This document shows, in pieces, positions 10,032 to 24,306 of a stretch of 64,000 nucleotides of DNA. The DNA comes from Cystobasidiopsis lactophilus. Lineage: Eukaryota; Basidiomycota; Agaricostilbomycetes; Agaricostilbales; Chionosphaeraceae. The stretch is from positions 3,359,883 to 3,423,882 of the forward strand of contig BCIO01000002.1 in the NCBI GenBank assembly GCA_001599975.1, given 5' to 3'. Within the stretch, counting starts at the first letter, position 1. The number at the start of each line of letters is the position of its first letter. Below the pieces are notes generated by a model that was not told the origin of the DNA, did no database searches, and was given only the letters and a program-made list of their open reading frames with translations. The position numbers and the translations under genes are program-made.

Positions 10032-11262
10032 ATGCCCAACGTCCAGTCTTTACCTATAGAGGTTCTGGAGCTCGTTGCAGACCATGTGGCGCACAGCTCG
10101 CCGCTCACCAGTCTTCCTACAGACCAATTCGGTGGCCCTGTTCTTGTCAATCCGTTCACCGGAAGGCCATTCACCTCTGCCACCGACTTACCCAAAGCGA
10201 ACTTGCTGGCTTTCTCTCAGGTCTCCAAAGCGTTCCGATTGGCATCTCTGCGCCACTTGCCAGAACTTCTGCGGGAGGTCGTAATTACAAGCTGGGGAGA
10301 GCTCCTTCGAATCCGGGATGAGCCCGCCGTGCGAACTCGCCTCGGTCCAAATGTTCGCCATGTCACCCTCGACTTCGACATCCCACTCGCATCTGCTCGC
10401 CAGGGAGTTCGCGAGGCATTGGTCGTCCTCTGTGTGCACCCCTCGCTTCCCAATCCAGTTTTCCCGCGCCTAGCCGGCATCAGCTTCTCAGCTCGTGAGC
10501 TTGCGTTTCGCTACATATCCGGGTGCAGAGGATCTAACCAAGCGTGTAGGCTTTATGCATTCGTACTCGGCCTACGAAAATGTCCGACGCGATTATGAAG
10601 CTGTGGCAAGGGAGAATTTCGGGCTCAGCGGGTGGCAAGCCAAAGTCGTAGGCGGCCTAGTCTCGTTCAGCACCATGTTGAGTGGTGGGCAGAACTTGAC
10701 TGAGCGGTGGGGGGACGCCGAATGCCTCTTTCTCAAGTGGCGACCTGAGGCTGGGGAGGTCTGGAGCACGTCGCATGATCTGGTCTTCCAAACGCACTTC
10801 CCGCCGCCCTTTCAACCGCCTTCGTTGCCCAACCGGCCCCTGAAGTGGCTCGTGACCTGCTTTGCTCCGACCTCTCCAAGACCGCCCCCGCTTCTATCAC
10901 ACCCATCTATTCACGCCTCTCATCTATTACTCTCTCGCATTCTATCTTCACCACAGACCTCTACAGCTACGCCTTTGCGCCCCTTCGAGGCGGTCAACGA
11001 GCGAGTGGAGCACGCCTATTTGCTCAAGGAGTTCGATGACGCGCGGGTGGAAGCCCTTGGTCCGCCTGGGTCGAACCCATTCTGGCAAGAGAGAGCCACG
11101 GCGGTGATGGCAGGCGTACTGGTCGACCGGCTTTGCTTCACTTTGCCTGACCCTTCATGTGAGTGGAGAATTCTCTGCCGGGCCCCGGAAGCTCCGCTGA
11201 CCGCCGCTGGCGGGTTCCAAGTGATCGACATACTGGAGACGAAGCTCCAAATAGTGGACTGA
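10032..11262 (+). CDS. F-box-like protein of unknown target
   Basis: Two exons are inferred. The first, from ATG 10032, ends at a GTGAGC donor near 10494. An intron with a CTAAC branch site and TGTAG acceptor then joins FSAR to FMHSYSAYENV. The N-terminus (LPIEVLELVADHV, then LLAFSQVSKAFRLASLRHL) follows the pattern of an F-box, which would bind Skp1 in an SCF ubiquitin ligase. The rest resembles no repeat family I recognise. A Pro-rich stretch near residue 250 (SPRPPPLLSHP) could hide another intron or be a loop. The stop is TGA at 11260-11262. The gene converges with the NFKBIL1-like gene, 66 bp apart. Confidence 0.6.
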
Positions 11263-11328
11263 GGAGACTAAAAGAAGGGTCAGAAGGATAATGGGCTTTG
11301 CAAAGAAGACGGCGCACGGTGGTTCGCG

Positions 11329-12297
11329 CTAGGTCGTTTCGGACAGAAGCTCGTTGAGGATTTGGGAAACCTGCAAGCCAAGCTCTCTGACTCGCGCTCG
11401 CTCCCCTCTGGCCTCGGCCACCCGTGCCACATAACGGTCGAACCGATCTGGGTGATAAGCCAGGACAGCGGCCCGCAAGGCCTGCTTCTTCGCTTTCGTC
11501 TCTGGGATGTGGGCAGTCAAGAAATCAAGAACAGCCGGCTTGGTGATTTGGGGCATGGCTGGGTCGCCGGGCCAGGGAAAGTCGATGTAAGACAAGGCAT
11601 CGGAGCCGGACGCTGAGGCCAGCAGCTTCTGCCAAGCTTGGTGATAGGCATCTCGCTGGTCCTTTGTAGCTTGCGCTGCCCTGGCTTTCTTGCGATCTTC
11701 CAACTGGCGGATCCTCTCTGCCTCCTCTCTTCTGAGCTTGTCGCGTTCCGCTTGCAGCTTGGCCTCCTTCTCCTTGCGCTCTTGCTCCACCACCTTCTGT
11801 CGCCGGATCTCTGCCGCATGAGTCCGTCGATACATGCCCAAGCGGATGTTCTCGGCGTAGTCCTCTTCTGACATGCCGCCCTTCGAGTAGAGATCAAAGC
11901 GATACTGATTGAGAACGACGCCTTCGTCGTTGACGAGCTGCTCAGTCGCCATGCCATTCTGATTGAGAGAGCGCTCGCCGGTGCGCTGCCATCTTGAGGG
12001 CATCGGCGCCGGCTGGCTGAACTGGCTTTCCCAGGCGTCCAGCCCCTCATCCTCCCGCATGGCCTCGAAGAGCTTCTCTTGAAAGTCAACCTCGTCCACC
12101 TTAGTTGAGGACTCTGGCACATCGTCCGGCAGGTCGAAGTCGAAGATGTATTCGTCTTGCCGTAGCTTTCTCGGCGGCGTCAAGGTCTCCTCCCTTGGCA
12201 AATCTGGCGAAAAGCGCTCCTTGGTCTGCGCTTTGTCTTTCCGCCGGCGCTTTCGGGGCTCGTCACCGCCTTTGAGACGAAGTTTGGAGGTCGACAT
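11329..12297 (-). CDS. NFKBIL1-like protein with J-like C-terminal segment
   Basis: An uninterrupted frame of about 322 residues. The upstream GTG at 12303 is not used; ATG 12297 is the first ATG. The N-terminus is basic (KPRKRRRKDK-type, probable nuclear signal). The middle is a long charged helix rich in Glu, Arg and Lys (EQERKEKEAKLQAERDKLRREE), likely coiled coil. The C-terminal third has YIDFPWPGDPA, then AAVLAYHPDRFDRYV and ILNELL. This arrangement matches the C-terminus of human NFKBIL1 (IPWP, WHPDRF, ALN), which acts in nuclear RNA processing. The fungal role is not known to me. It shares a 101-bp divergent promoter with the mitochondrial GluRS gene. Confidence 0.7.
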   Translation of the reverse strand: MSTSKLRLKGGDEPRKRRRKDKAQTKERFSPDLPREETLTPPRKLRQDEYIFDFDLPDDVPESSTKVDEVDFQEKLFEAMREDEGLDAWESQFSQPAPMPSRWQRTGERSLNQNGMATEQLVNDEGVVLNQYRFDLYSKGGMSEEDYAENIRLGMYRRTHAAEIRRQKVVEQERKEKEAKLQAERDKLRREEAERIRQLEDRKKARAAQATKDQRDAYHQAWQKLLASASGSDALSYIDFPWPGDPAMPQITKPAVLDFLTAHIPETKAKKQALRAAVLAYHPDRFDRYVARVAEARGERARVRELGLQVSQILNELLSETT

Positions 12298-12368
12298 CCT
12301 CACCGGATCGTCGTCCAGGATAGCGAGAGCGCCGCTGTTGAACGGCGTGACCCACCCCAGGAGGTTGA

Positions 12369-14589
<2,221 letters not shown>

Positions 14590-14807
14590 GATGGGGGTAA
14601 TGCTAAGCTTTGAGTGTGATCTATAGTGCAAGAAGGTTCGGAAAGAGGGGAGAGAGCTCGCTATTATGAAGTGAAGACGACCTGGACCAATGAGCTAATG
14701 TACACTGCTAGAAAGGGGGAAGGCGTGAGCCGATGAAAAAGGAAGAGAAGTGCGAAAGGAGAGTGTCCGCGAAGAAGATCAGTGTCCATCCCTGCTGCAC
14801 CCAAGCT

Positions 14808-16214
14808 TCACGTCCCTCGCCATTGCTGCTGCTCTGCTTTGGCCGGTGGGTAGCCAGCGGCGTACGGCCCGTGTCCTGCGGCGCCGTGGTAGCTCGTCGA
14901 GTAGTGTAGGTCATTGTCCTCCATGCCGTCCAGCAGCGGCTCCTTGACGTCCCACACGCCGTGCTTGGAGCCCACGGAGAACTCAAGGTCTTCTTTGGTG
15001 ATCGAGTCCCAGTCTGCAAAACGGCAGTGTCAGTACCTCTGCCGCTCTTTTAGTCCAAGGGGATCAGAGCTATCCACGCACATTTGTACACCATCATCAC
15101 GGCGAGGAGCGTACATAGCTCGAAGACTGGAGAGCGCAAGTCCCGTTAATGGCCATTGTTCGACATGGTCAGATCGATAACAACGCACAGAACAAGCTGT
15201 CGATGTAATGCTGGATGGCGTCGCAGATCTCGGTGGCGAAGCCGTAGAGGATGACTTGGCCGATGGCGAAGAAGGCAGCGCCAAAGAGCAGGTCGCCGAT
15301 CGGCCACCGGTCCTCCAGCGTCCGGAGCACGAGGATGAACTGGGACACAAAGTAGACGATGACGCAGATGAAATCGAAGATGTACATGACGATCCATAAC
15401 GCGGTCGGCTTGAGCTCGGAGAAGGACGCGAGGCTTTTGAAGGTGGCGATGGCAATGAAGAAGCCCACGCCAAAGATCACCAGGCAGGTTAGCCGTAGGA
15501 CCTAGATGGTGCTCTCGAGTCAGGCAAATGTGCGTGAGTAAGTCAGTAGAAAGCAGGGGTCCGCGCACCCAAAGTGAAAGTGGTGTGCCGTCCTCGGCGA
15601 ATTGAAAGCCCACGAAGCCGTTGATCAAGAGCGAGCAATATGTCGCTGCTACTAGGCCGGTGTAGACTGCTGCGAACCACTGTATGATGCAAGAAGGTCG
15701 CATATCAGATTCGCAGTCCGTTCACATGAGGCGCAAGAGGACCACAACGCACCGCATAGGTCGGCGAGCTGGAAGGGATGATGCCTGTGTCAAGGAAAAG
15801 GGCGAGGAACTGCGTGATGGCGTAGAGGTAGAAGAAGGTGAGGATTTCCTTCCGGCCCACGGCGGTGTACCTGCCCTCCTGGCAATCAGCCTTCGGGAGC
15901 CGTGATGGCTTCCAGGGATCAAAACTGACTTGGATCGGATGTGGAAGACCATGATGGCCGTCATGCAGAGGGCGGCAATGTGGATGAACAGCACGGCTGT
16001 GGATACGTTCAGGGGTCGGCTCAGTACGCGGGCCAGCGAGCTAAAAGCAGAGGGCGGGAGCAGACGAACCTGGCTGGAAGATGACGGTGCCGGCGACATC
16101 GACATTCCTGGAGTAGCACGTTGGCTGGATGCCATTGTCGCCGCCCAACAATGGGCAAACGATGAGCGCGGCGCCGTCGCAGATGGCATTGAAGGACCCG
16201 AAGCTCAGGCCCAT
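14808..16214 (-). CDS. CHS7: chitin synthase export chaperone
   Basis: CHS7 is an ER multi-pass membrane protein needed for chitin synthase III (Chs3) to leave the ER. The start at 16214 gives [19 protein letters not shown], followed by CPLLGG and [12 protein letters not shown], the family N-terminus. Membrane blocks include [72 protein letters not shown] and [27 protein letters not shown] and QHYIDSLF are typical of the family. About seven exons. The cytosolic tail ends [13 protein letters not shown], then a Gly/Tyr-rich stretch to TGA at 14808-14810. It converges with MSE1. Confidence 0.93.
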
Positions 16215-16821
16215 CTCTTGCTGCTGTCAGGGAGTGCAGGGAGGCTATAACAGCGAGCACATGAAGCGGCCAGAGGTGCTGGAGGCGGTTGGCCCGGTTT
16301 CAAAGGGCAGCGTTTCGAGCAGCCTAAAAGGGGCCACGGATGCAGCAACGAAGCTCGGGGGCGGCGTCCAGCGCTGTCAGTCGACTCAGACGCGGCTCAG
16401 ACTCGTGTTGAAGGGTCAGAGGCTGATGGTGGGCAAGGTGGGAAAGGCTCGAGCCTCGTTTTCGCTTCTTGCGCAGGGGCCAACTCGGCTCGCAATGGTC
16501 CCCAAGAAACGCGCGGCTCTTGCCTAGGATCCATCAAGCCTTGAGATTCATGTCCCAAGCGTGCCAATGCGAATGCCTTTCCCATACTGGCTTGAAGTTG
16601 GATTTGCCACTGCGCGCCTCTAAAGTCGGCCGTGTTTGATTGCTTGCCTCTTTTGCATCTCCGAGCTCATGGGCTACTTTCGTACGACGTGACTGATGTC
16701 TTTCTGTGCTCTTGGCTTCTACGGCGACTAGAAGGCAACGCACCGCCGCCGCCTTCTGTATTTCAATTCGGACCCGTTTGCGACCTTCAACCACCCGGCT
16801 CTCGAACCCAAGGCTCTCCAA
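16215..16821. promoter_or_regulatory. divergent region between CHS7 and the unknown gene at 16822
   Basis: The 607-bp gap should hold the CHS7 promoter and the 5' region of the + gene. A frame in phase with the + gene extends upstream of 16822 to about 16732 (LLYFNSDPFATFNHPALEPKA), behind a CTAG acceptor-like site. The true first exon may therefore lie here. Confidence 0.4.
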
Positions 16822-18780
16822 ATGGTGATTGCGTGCTCCTGCTTCCTTTGCGAGCCATTGTCTGACCCCAGAGGCAAGACTGCTGCCCCAAAAGTCATCT
16901 TCCTTGGCTGCTCCCTTCTTTCGCCTTTCTACAAGGTAGCATTCAATGAACTGGCGCTGGCGGTCGGTAAAGCTTTCATATCCGAGAAAGATGGACTGTC
17001 CTACGAAGACTTCCAGACGCTTATCCCGACTCCGCGGCCTCCAGCTTTCTTCTCAACTCCAGCTCCGGCCGAGGAAACTAAGGATCCTTATGCTCTTTTG
17101 GTCTGCGGTTTTGCTCACCACCCCAGGCACCAGCACGAAAGAATGGTCGCGTTTATGAGCCTGCTTCGGCACGGTGCGGCCGTCCATCTCTGCGCTCTTC
17201 GTGCGACCGAATCGGCAGTGCAAGTCTGCAACTTGGCCCGGGTTCCAGCAAAGCACCCAGGAGCAGCAGCCGAGCCATTGGATGCCTTCTTCTCCTCAGT
17301 CATCTCGATGCTCGACAATTTGGCAGTCTCAGAGTGGATCCTACGAGGCGGGCTAGAGAAATTGCTGGAACCCCTCGATTCCGACTTCAAGATTAAAGAG
17401 AGGACGGTGTATAATGACCTGGAAAATACAGCGCCATTTCAAGAATTCAGAGAACGCCTGGGCAAGCAGTCCAAGTTGTCCAGCGTGGGCATCTTCGTGT
17501 CAAACCTTCAACAGCACCAATATGTCAAGGCACACGACAATGATTCCACCTGGACGAAGCGGCTTCGGAACGCCAGGGTAGCACCAGGGCAGAAGTTAGG
17601 CTTCGGACCCCCTCCATTCACCGCGCTTTGCCACCCTCCGAATAACGATCCGGTTTCCATCGAAATCCAGCGCCGAGCAGGTGAAGCTCCTATAGTCAAG
17701 CTCGGCGGACATCTCTGCACGGTTGTACAAGACTTCAGTCGGTCCTTGTATGTGGAGATCTTACCATTGTGGATCTCAACCGTGGCGATCCCCGTATACG
17801 CATCAAACCCACCCGGAGCGCAACCTCTGGCTGGGCAGACTCCCAGAGTTCTACATTTTGACCGCTTTTTGGTTGTCTGCATTCAGCCTGACGAAGCGGT
17901 TGTGTATTGAGCTAAGGACAAACTATCTCATGAAGCGGCACTGGCCGACTTCAAGTTCCGTAAAGCGCTCCTTTGCCTTTGAAGGCTCTTCTAATGAACT
18001 TTGCCGCAGTTTACTACAAAGAAAAGAAAAAGCTCTATCGTCAGCCAAATTTCCCTGCATATACATTAATCGACCCTGATGTCCATGTTAGAATTTGGCT
18101 TTGTCGACCCACAACGCAGTTTCCCTCAGATAGAGCAAGCAATCGCATCTCGATATCCCGCGCTTCACGAGCGGCTGCAGACAGGTCGCGGGAAGGCTCG
18201 AGGGCGACAACCGAATCGCGCCACCTGGGGCCTCAGATGCTTGACTGGCAGTATCTGGCTCGCCGGGATCTCCTTGAATAGGTCACAGCTACGTCCTGTC
18301 GAAGCTGGCTTCAAAGCAGAATACAACTTTGCCCAGCGAGATCCAGCCTCTGGCGGAACTCTGGTGCCAGCGTCTTGCTCGATATATTTTTGCGGTCTTG
18401 ACGACTTCGAAGCCAGCCACCATCCTCGTCTTTATGTCAGCGTTGTCCTGAATATGGAAGAACGAATGCTGCGCACGGATGCTGTACAAGGACACCACAA
18501 GAGCGCGGACGAGGACGAGCTGCCGGACAAGCCTCACCTGTTCAACGTTGTAGAGATCCACTCAATCAACCCGGCAGAGGGATTGAAGGGCGATAACATG
18601 TCTAAGGTCTACAAAGCCACCTTCAATCTTCAGGATTTGAAGCTGCCGGATGCTACCTTCCCCCTTCGCAATGCACTGTGCTTCGCCCTCGGCGGTCCAA
18701 GGTCGGACATTCACGCGCTGGAGAAAGGGAATGTTTACTTGTGCGTGCGGTTCTACCACCTCTTCATGCTGAAACGCTGA
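16822..18780 (+). CDS. unknown protein, multi-exon, structure uncertain
   Basis: An open frame runs from ATG 16822 to 17910 and a second from about 18079 to TGA 18778-18780. Between them, short coding-like pieces (SHEAALADFKF joined to LYYKEKKKLYRQPNFPAY by a 50-nt intron ending CCGCAG) suggest one spliced gene. Features include VIFLGCSLLSPFYKVAFNELAL, a possible helical or membrane-near stretch, and the C-terminal VYLCVRFYHLFMLKR. No catalytic motif or named domain was recognised. The 5' end may extend upstream to about 16732. The exact exons between 17700 and 18300 are not resolved, and two neighbouring genes cannot be excluded. Confidence 0.45.
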
Positions 18781-21125
18781 TAGAGTGCCTAGCGAGCTAT
18801 CGGTTAAACCGGACTCAAAACTGAAGCTTCCAACAAGGGAAAAAGCATAGGGCGGGTTCTTGGGATTACAGTGCTGCTGGACAGCATCATTTCAAGCTTC
18901 CAGACCTTTCAAGGACTACTTGTGCAACGCAAAATTCAATGAATGCGCCGAGCGAGCCCTTTGTCTGTACAGACCGATGACCCGAGGAAGCAGACAGGAG
19001 ACTGATAGCCATTGACACGTATAGCAAACGTTGTCTTGCAAGTCGCTTGTTTGACGAGGCGCAATAAAGTGCAAGCGAATTCGGGTAGTCCCCAGCAAAG
19101 ACAGGCAGAGTGCGCCCGGTTGCGGTGACTGCCAATCCCAACGGAGGTGTGGGATGGTACAATCGAGAGATCGACCCCATGGGAGGCAGTAACAGAAAAG
19201 CGCCAGTACGATAGCCCACGCTTTGCCACAAAGGCGTCGGGCGCAGCCTCGTCAGGAGAGGGACGCTAGGATAGCAACCAGCAAGCCCTCAGAGATAACA
19301 AAAGCACCAAAAACTGCGAACAGTCTGCCACACAGCGACGCCGAAAGCGAGATGATCGCTGCCGTAGGTCAAGGGCCTATTCTTGCAGGCTTGTCCGCCA
19401 CACACCAGTGTTGTCTGCTCGCCGGCTCCGCCATTCCAGTACGCTTTTGGATTCCTTTTGAGAAGAGAGGAAAGATGGGCAGCATGGCGCAGGACGAGGA
19501 CTCGCGAGTACCGAGGCAGCGTCCACCTCGGTGCCTCGTCCAGCTCCTATTCGACCTATCGCGGCCCAAAATCGGAGCCATGAGGTTGGCGGTGTGATTG
19601 GTGGACTCTCAAGGGCACACAGGCAGCTTGAGGTACGTCGAGACGCCAATGACCTATTGATGCGCTGTCTGAGCTGCCCCTCAAGCCGCGCGGACGAATA
19701 CTGAGGGCCGGACCAAATGGCACAACAGGTCGCTCTGACAGCTCAACGCTGTGGGTATCAGCTGCATTGTCATCGTCTGGGCTTTGTCGAGGTCGAGGTC
19801 GGCACCTCCGGGCTCAACATCAACCGCACCAGGAGGCTTTTGGATTTGGACCACCAAGTTGTGGAGGAGGTCGAGCGACGGCGTTTGGCGCGCCGCACCG
19901 AGATCTGCCTGCCGAAGGGACGCAGTCCTAGGCAGCCCAGTCGTTGTTTGGGCGCAAGGTTGCTAAAGGCCAGAGCCGAGGGCGTTTGCTGCCAGCGCAT
20001 TGGCTTTTGGGAGCAGCCGGGAGATCGCCTGAGGCGGCCAGAGTCAATTTGGCGGATTGGCGATCCTTCTCCCCTCCTCTTCCTCCAGTGCCGTCGCCCC
20101 GGCCGGGACCGGGTCATCGACGCCATTGTCCTTGCTTCCGCCTTCCCATGTTTCCTTCGCACTCCCCCCTTTTCCCTCTCCTCGACCATTCGTCTGTGCA
20201 TCCGGGCGTGCCGGCCCATGACACACCGGCTCCCGGCAGTGCTTTGCTCATCTGGCAAAACTTTGGGGATTCCGGCGAGCCTTCTCTTCGCACTTCGCCA
20301 CCATTCGCTGCTCTGGGCCAGAAGCGACACTTTCGACCTTTGCCTGTCGTTTCCGAGCTTCCAGAGACACCCAGTGCTACTGCTGCACACTCGGTTTCAG
20401 ACTCGGTCGAAGGCGCCTGCGGGCTCGAAGGTGGTTGGCTTGGAAGTTGACATGGCCCAGTCCAACGACCACCCTGTGCTAGAAAACAGTCCAGAATGAA
20501 GGACGACGTGCAGAAATCAAGCCCAAAGCGCCGCAGAAGCATCGACCTTGCGGCTTAAGTGACAAGAGGCACTCGGCGAGAAGGAAGACGGCAGAATGGA
20601 TGTGGCAGCTTCATCGACCTTTCCACTTCTTACTGTCGACATACAAGGAGGGTAGGGTTGCGGAGTGCAAGGTCGTTGTCCAGGTCACAGAAGCTCCAGC
20701 CCAAAGTTGGTCGGCGGTGGCAAGACGTCGTCTGGGCACTTTGGGCGTGCTCCATCCTACATTTGGCGCCTTCTGATAGCATTGCCAAGGCCTCAAGATG
20801 GTGCTCGGCATGAACCACAATCGCCTCTGGCCTTTGACCCGAGTGTTGTCATTGGCATGTGAAAGCTCGACTTTTGCACGGCCAGAAGCCAGGCCCCTTC
20901 TTCGACGTCATCCCCCGGACGACCAAGTCCACTGGTGGTCAGTGGCAAACTCCACCTTCAATCCCTCTTCGACCATCCTCTTCTTCGACCAGAAAAAAAT
21001 CTTAGCCAGATGCGCGAGCCGGATCCGCCCTTGACGTTGTCATCCTCTTCTGCCTCCCTTCTTCCCTCTCCTCCGAGAGACGATTTGCTGCGCCGCGCTT
21101 CAACAGTCAAAACCGGCAGTCCAAG
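18781..21125. other. 2.3-kb stretch with no convincing gene
   Basis: Several open frames of 60-260 codons exist on both strands, the longest at 19717-20499 (+). Their composition is Arg/Ser/Pro-rich and none shows a motif, signal peptide or linked splice signals. Pyrimidine-rich tracts at about 20160-20190 and 21035-21080 lie upstream of the Zn2Cys6 gene and look like a promoter and 5' UTR. A non-coding RNA or a fast-evolving gene cannot be excluded. Confidence 0.4.
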
Positions 21126-23548
21126 ATGAGCTCAGGCGCCAAAGGCCCCAAGGTCAGCCGCACGGCGCTGGCCTGCACGACGTTCGTTGTTTTGGCTTGC
21201 CCGAATTTGGTCAACTGACCTCCGGCTGATTCTTCTCGCTCCGCATCAAGTTGCAGGACGCAAAAGATGAGGTGTTTGAAGGCTGAAGGCGCGCAGAAGG
21301 TGGGTGACGACGGGCCAGGCCTTTGATTTTTACATTCGGTGCTGGCGGCTCAATGCTTTGGGCTGCAGTGCGAACGGTGTCTGCGCGGAGGCCACGAATG
21401 CGTAAGCTTGCCTCGTATGCTGTCTCTCCGTGCCTCTGTGCTCTACGAGGCGACGCATCAATGGTTTTATCTGCGGCCCGGCGACCGGGGACTGACTTTG
21501 GGCCCCAGGTTTACGACCACTTCCTGCGGCCCAAGTCCACCAAGCAGAACACGCTCACACAACGGACATCCACTCTCGAGCGCCGCATAAGCGCGATGGA
21601 GGCAGCAGCGGTGGCCGCCAAACAACAGGAGCTGGGAACCGGGCTGTCTTCGTCGTCGCGGCACCTGGAAAACCCGGACTTGGAGGAGCCGTCTGAATAC
21701 GACATGGATGTGCTGCTGCAGCCTTACGATGCCGACTTACGCCTGCCCGACCTGCAAGAATCCACCTCAAAGCACTACCTCGTCAACCCGGCCGACGCTC
21801 GACTCAACGGATTGGCTCAGGTCACCGACAACCACCCTTCCGACTACTCTGCCAGTTTGATTGCCTGGCCGGTGGACAATCCGGACGACGCCCTGCTCTG
21901 CAACCTCATGACTCGGGAGCAGGCCCTGCAGTACTGGGAGCGCTTCCACCGCCTTTGCTCCTACCGAGTTGGTTGTGGGTCCTGCCAAGCTTTTTTCTGC
22001 GCCCCGCAGTGCTCTGAGCTGGCAGCTGGCTAATGCAGGGGACGACGATATCAACACGCTGCCGGCGACGCGGCAGCATTCGCCCATGCTCTTTTCTGCC
22101 ATTTGCTCGGTCGGCGCTCGCTCTTGCGGGGACATGCCCCAAGCCGCGGTGCTGATGGCGCACGCCAAACGGCTTGCCCAGGGCATCGTGTTCGTCGACG
22201 ACCTCTCGGATGCTCGTGCCGGTCTCTTCGATCTAAAGGGCCTTTTACTTCTTTCCGTCTACTGCTCCATGCCCAGCTTGATGGGAAGTGTGATCAGGTG
22301 CGGCTATCGGTCCTTTGAATGCTCTAGACTTGATGGCTCATGGGCATTGCACTATCTCAGCTTGGCTTACCACCTGGGCTTGCACAACATCTTCGTCAAG
22401 CTCACCGACCCGTCGCTCAGAGGCTACGCTGATGAGCAGGCGCTCATCTACCGTGGTCGGCTGTGGTTAGTGATCTACGTATACTCCAGCTTGTGCGTCC
22501 CAGCCTTTTTTTTTGTCGACTGAGGGTCAGCCGGCTGAGGTGCCGGGTGCCGGCCTCAGGTTCTCCCTCCTCTTCGAGGGAAATCCCGTCTTCATCCATC
22601 TAGAGCCCAACTTGGTCATCCAGCAAGCCGGTATTCTCCGATCGTCCGTCTACAGCCACACCGAGCACGACGCCTGCCTATCCTTGCACGTCGAGCTCGT
22701 GGCCCTCCTTGTTCAGGCCAAAACTGCGTTCCCGCCGGGCAGAGCCGAAGCTTGGAAGCAGGTGCCCGCGTACGCTGAGCGGCTAGACCACTGGTGGCTC
22801 AAGTGGTCCCAATCCAAGGCGGAGCCCTTCAAAAGCAAAGAGTGCGTCCCTCAGCGCCCGCTCGTGCCTCCACAGACTGACCAACATGGGGATCCAATCC
22901 CTGTTCGTCTTCCAGTGTGTCGTACTTCCTGATCGCCTACCAACTTGGCCGTCTATACATCTACAGCTTCGCCTGTGAGTTGCCACCACCAAATCTGGAG
23001 GACCCGGTGAACTTATCACGCCGGTGCCGGTTCGCAGTCACACCCGTCCGCGATGGCAACGACATCAGGGCCATCCCAGAAAGGCATGTCGCCGCCCACG
23101 TTAGCATGCAATGCTCGCGCGGCGTCATCGAGGCCGCCTTGGATGTCCAGCGCAGCCACCATCCGCCTTTTGGTTTGGCCATCGACTTCCAGCTCTTGGG
23201 ATTAGGCCTCGCTGTCAAGAGTACGTGCTCCACTTCCCTGGTTGCCTGGCGCCCCAGTTCCAATGCGCTCGTTCGGCAGCTACCCTGAGCCTGTCGCTGG
23301 CGCTGCCCGCCTCGTTTGAGATCGGCGTGGCTCAGCACCTCATCACCAGGCTCTATGCAGCCTACTACACCGAGGCTCACTCGCCCTACTCTCGTGCTAT
23401 CTTGATGCTGTGCGACAAGCTCACCACCCTGACCGATAACATTATGCATGGTGAATCGTCACCAAGTACGCGAGAACCTCAATGGCTCGACGAGGACACT
23501 CGCGATGCTTTGGACACAATTGGCGCCAACCCAGGTGCGTTTAATTGA
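21126..23548 (+). CDS. Zn2Cys6 fungal transcription factor, possibly degenerate
   Basis: From ATG 21126 the first exon reads SRTALACTT. After a long intron, TQKMRCLKAEGAQK and CERCLRGGHEC follow. The third to sixth Cys fit Zn2Cys6 spacing (C-x8-C-x2-C-x6-C), but the expected second Cys and following Arg of CxxCR are missing. A heptad-like stretch follows (QRTSTLERRISAMEAAAVAAKQQ). The middle-homology region has RQHSPMLFSAICSVGAR, SLAYHLGLHNIFVKL and RGRLWLVIYVYSSL, then GQPAEVPGAGLRF. Later blocks include SYFLIAYQLGRLYIYSFA and LSLALPASFEIGVAQHLI. The type is that of large basidiomycete regulators of the PrtT/Pro1 kind. One join near a T9 run (22505-22515) is hard to splice. The 3' end is uncertain. 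A 160-bp piece (22277-22436) recurs at 35867-36026. Confidence 0.65.
22277..22436 (+). repeat. source segment of a 160-bp inverted duplication
   Basis: This segment lies within the Zn2Cys6 gene and matches the reverse complement of 35867-36026 at 155 of 160 positions with no gaps. It spans a probable intron (GTGTGATC to CTCTAG) and the coding block around LSLAYHLGLHN. Confidence 0.9.
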
Positions 23549-24306
23549 CCTTGCCATTCGGCTCACCACAGATCAAGATCGCTGATTGCCTGGGTGGTGC
23601 GGCGGTTACAGCTTTTGCAGAAGGCGTTTTCGCTCAGCCTCCCGGTCTGCACATTTGATCGCCCTCCAGCCTTGTACATCACCCCAAACCTCACTGTCTC
23701 AAATCATCGCTTCCAATCAAGATCCTCGTGGAGCCTCATCCTCTTGGACCAGCACTACCTTCACGCTCTCCTTCAAGACTGGAGCACTGCGTCGCTTCGC
23801 CTCTTCGCTTTCGCCTATGTCGCGAGAAGTCGCTCCTCGTCATGGACACCAAATGTACTACCTACTTGTATGGGTGAGTTGCGGCTTTCGGAACTCTTTC
23901 TCCAAATTCTTTCGTCGCCCTCGTTCTCCCCACGACCGCCGCCTTTTGTGATGAACGCGAAATTAGTCATCCTTGTACTTTGAGTTCAGCTTGGCCTCAT
24001 CTCCAAGCTCAAGAAGATACATCTTCGCATGGCCGGAACACCGAACAAGGTTTCCAATAGTCTGATCTCCATCTTTCCCCTTTCTCTTTTTACATTGCGC
24101 CCGAGTGCGCCGACAAGAAACATGTACAAGAAGGATGCTGACTTGGTCCTATTCCCGCTGCGCACAGGCTCCATCATCGCGACCCTCTTTCGACTGGGTC
24201 CATTCCCGGTCCTCCTCTTTACTTCCGCCTTTTATAATGTGTACACGCATTCTGAAATGGAACGAGGAACTAGTTGGGCATACAGTACATGGCGACCGCG
24301 AGGATT
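23549..24306. other. 3' region of the Zn2Cys6 gene, convergent with the BRCT gene
   Basis: Some frame continues past 23548 (for example IKIADCLGGAAVTAFAEGVF after an acceptor-like CCACAG). The last exons of the transcription factor may therefore extend here. Two longer + frames (23594-23983 and 24029-24334) show no motif. Pyrimidine-rich runs are present. Confidence 0.35.

Noticed and set aside
19717-20499. 260-codon + frame in the gene-poor stretch
   Set aside because: Low-complexity Arg/Leu/Ser composition, no motif, no splice partners and competing frames on the other strand. Kept only as a note.
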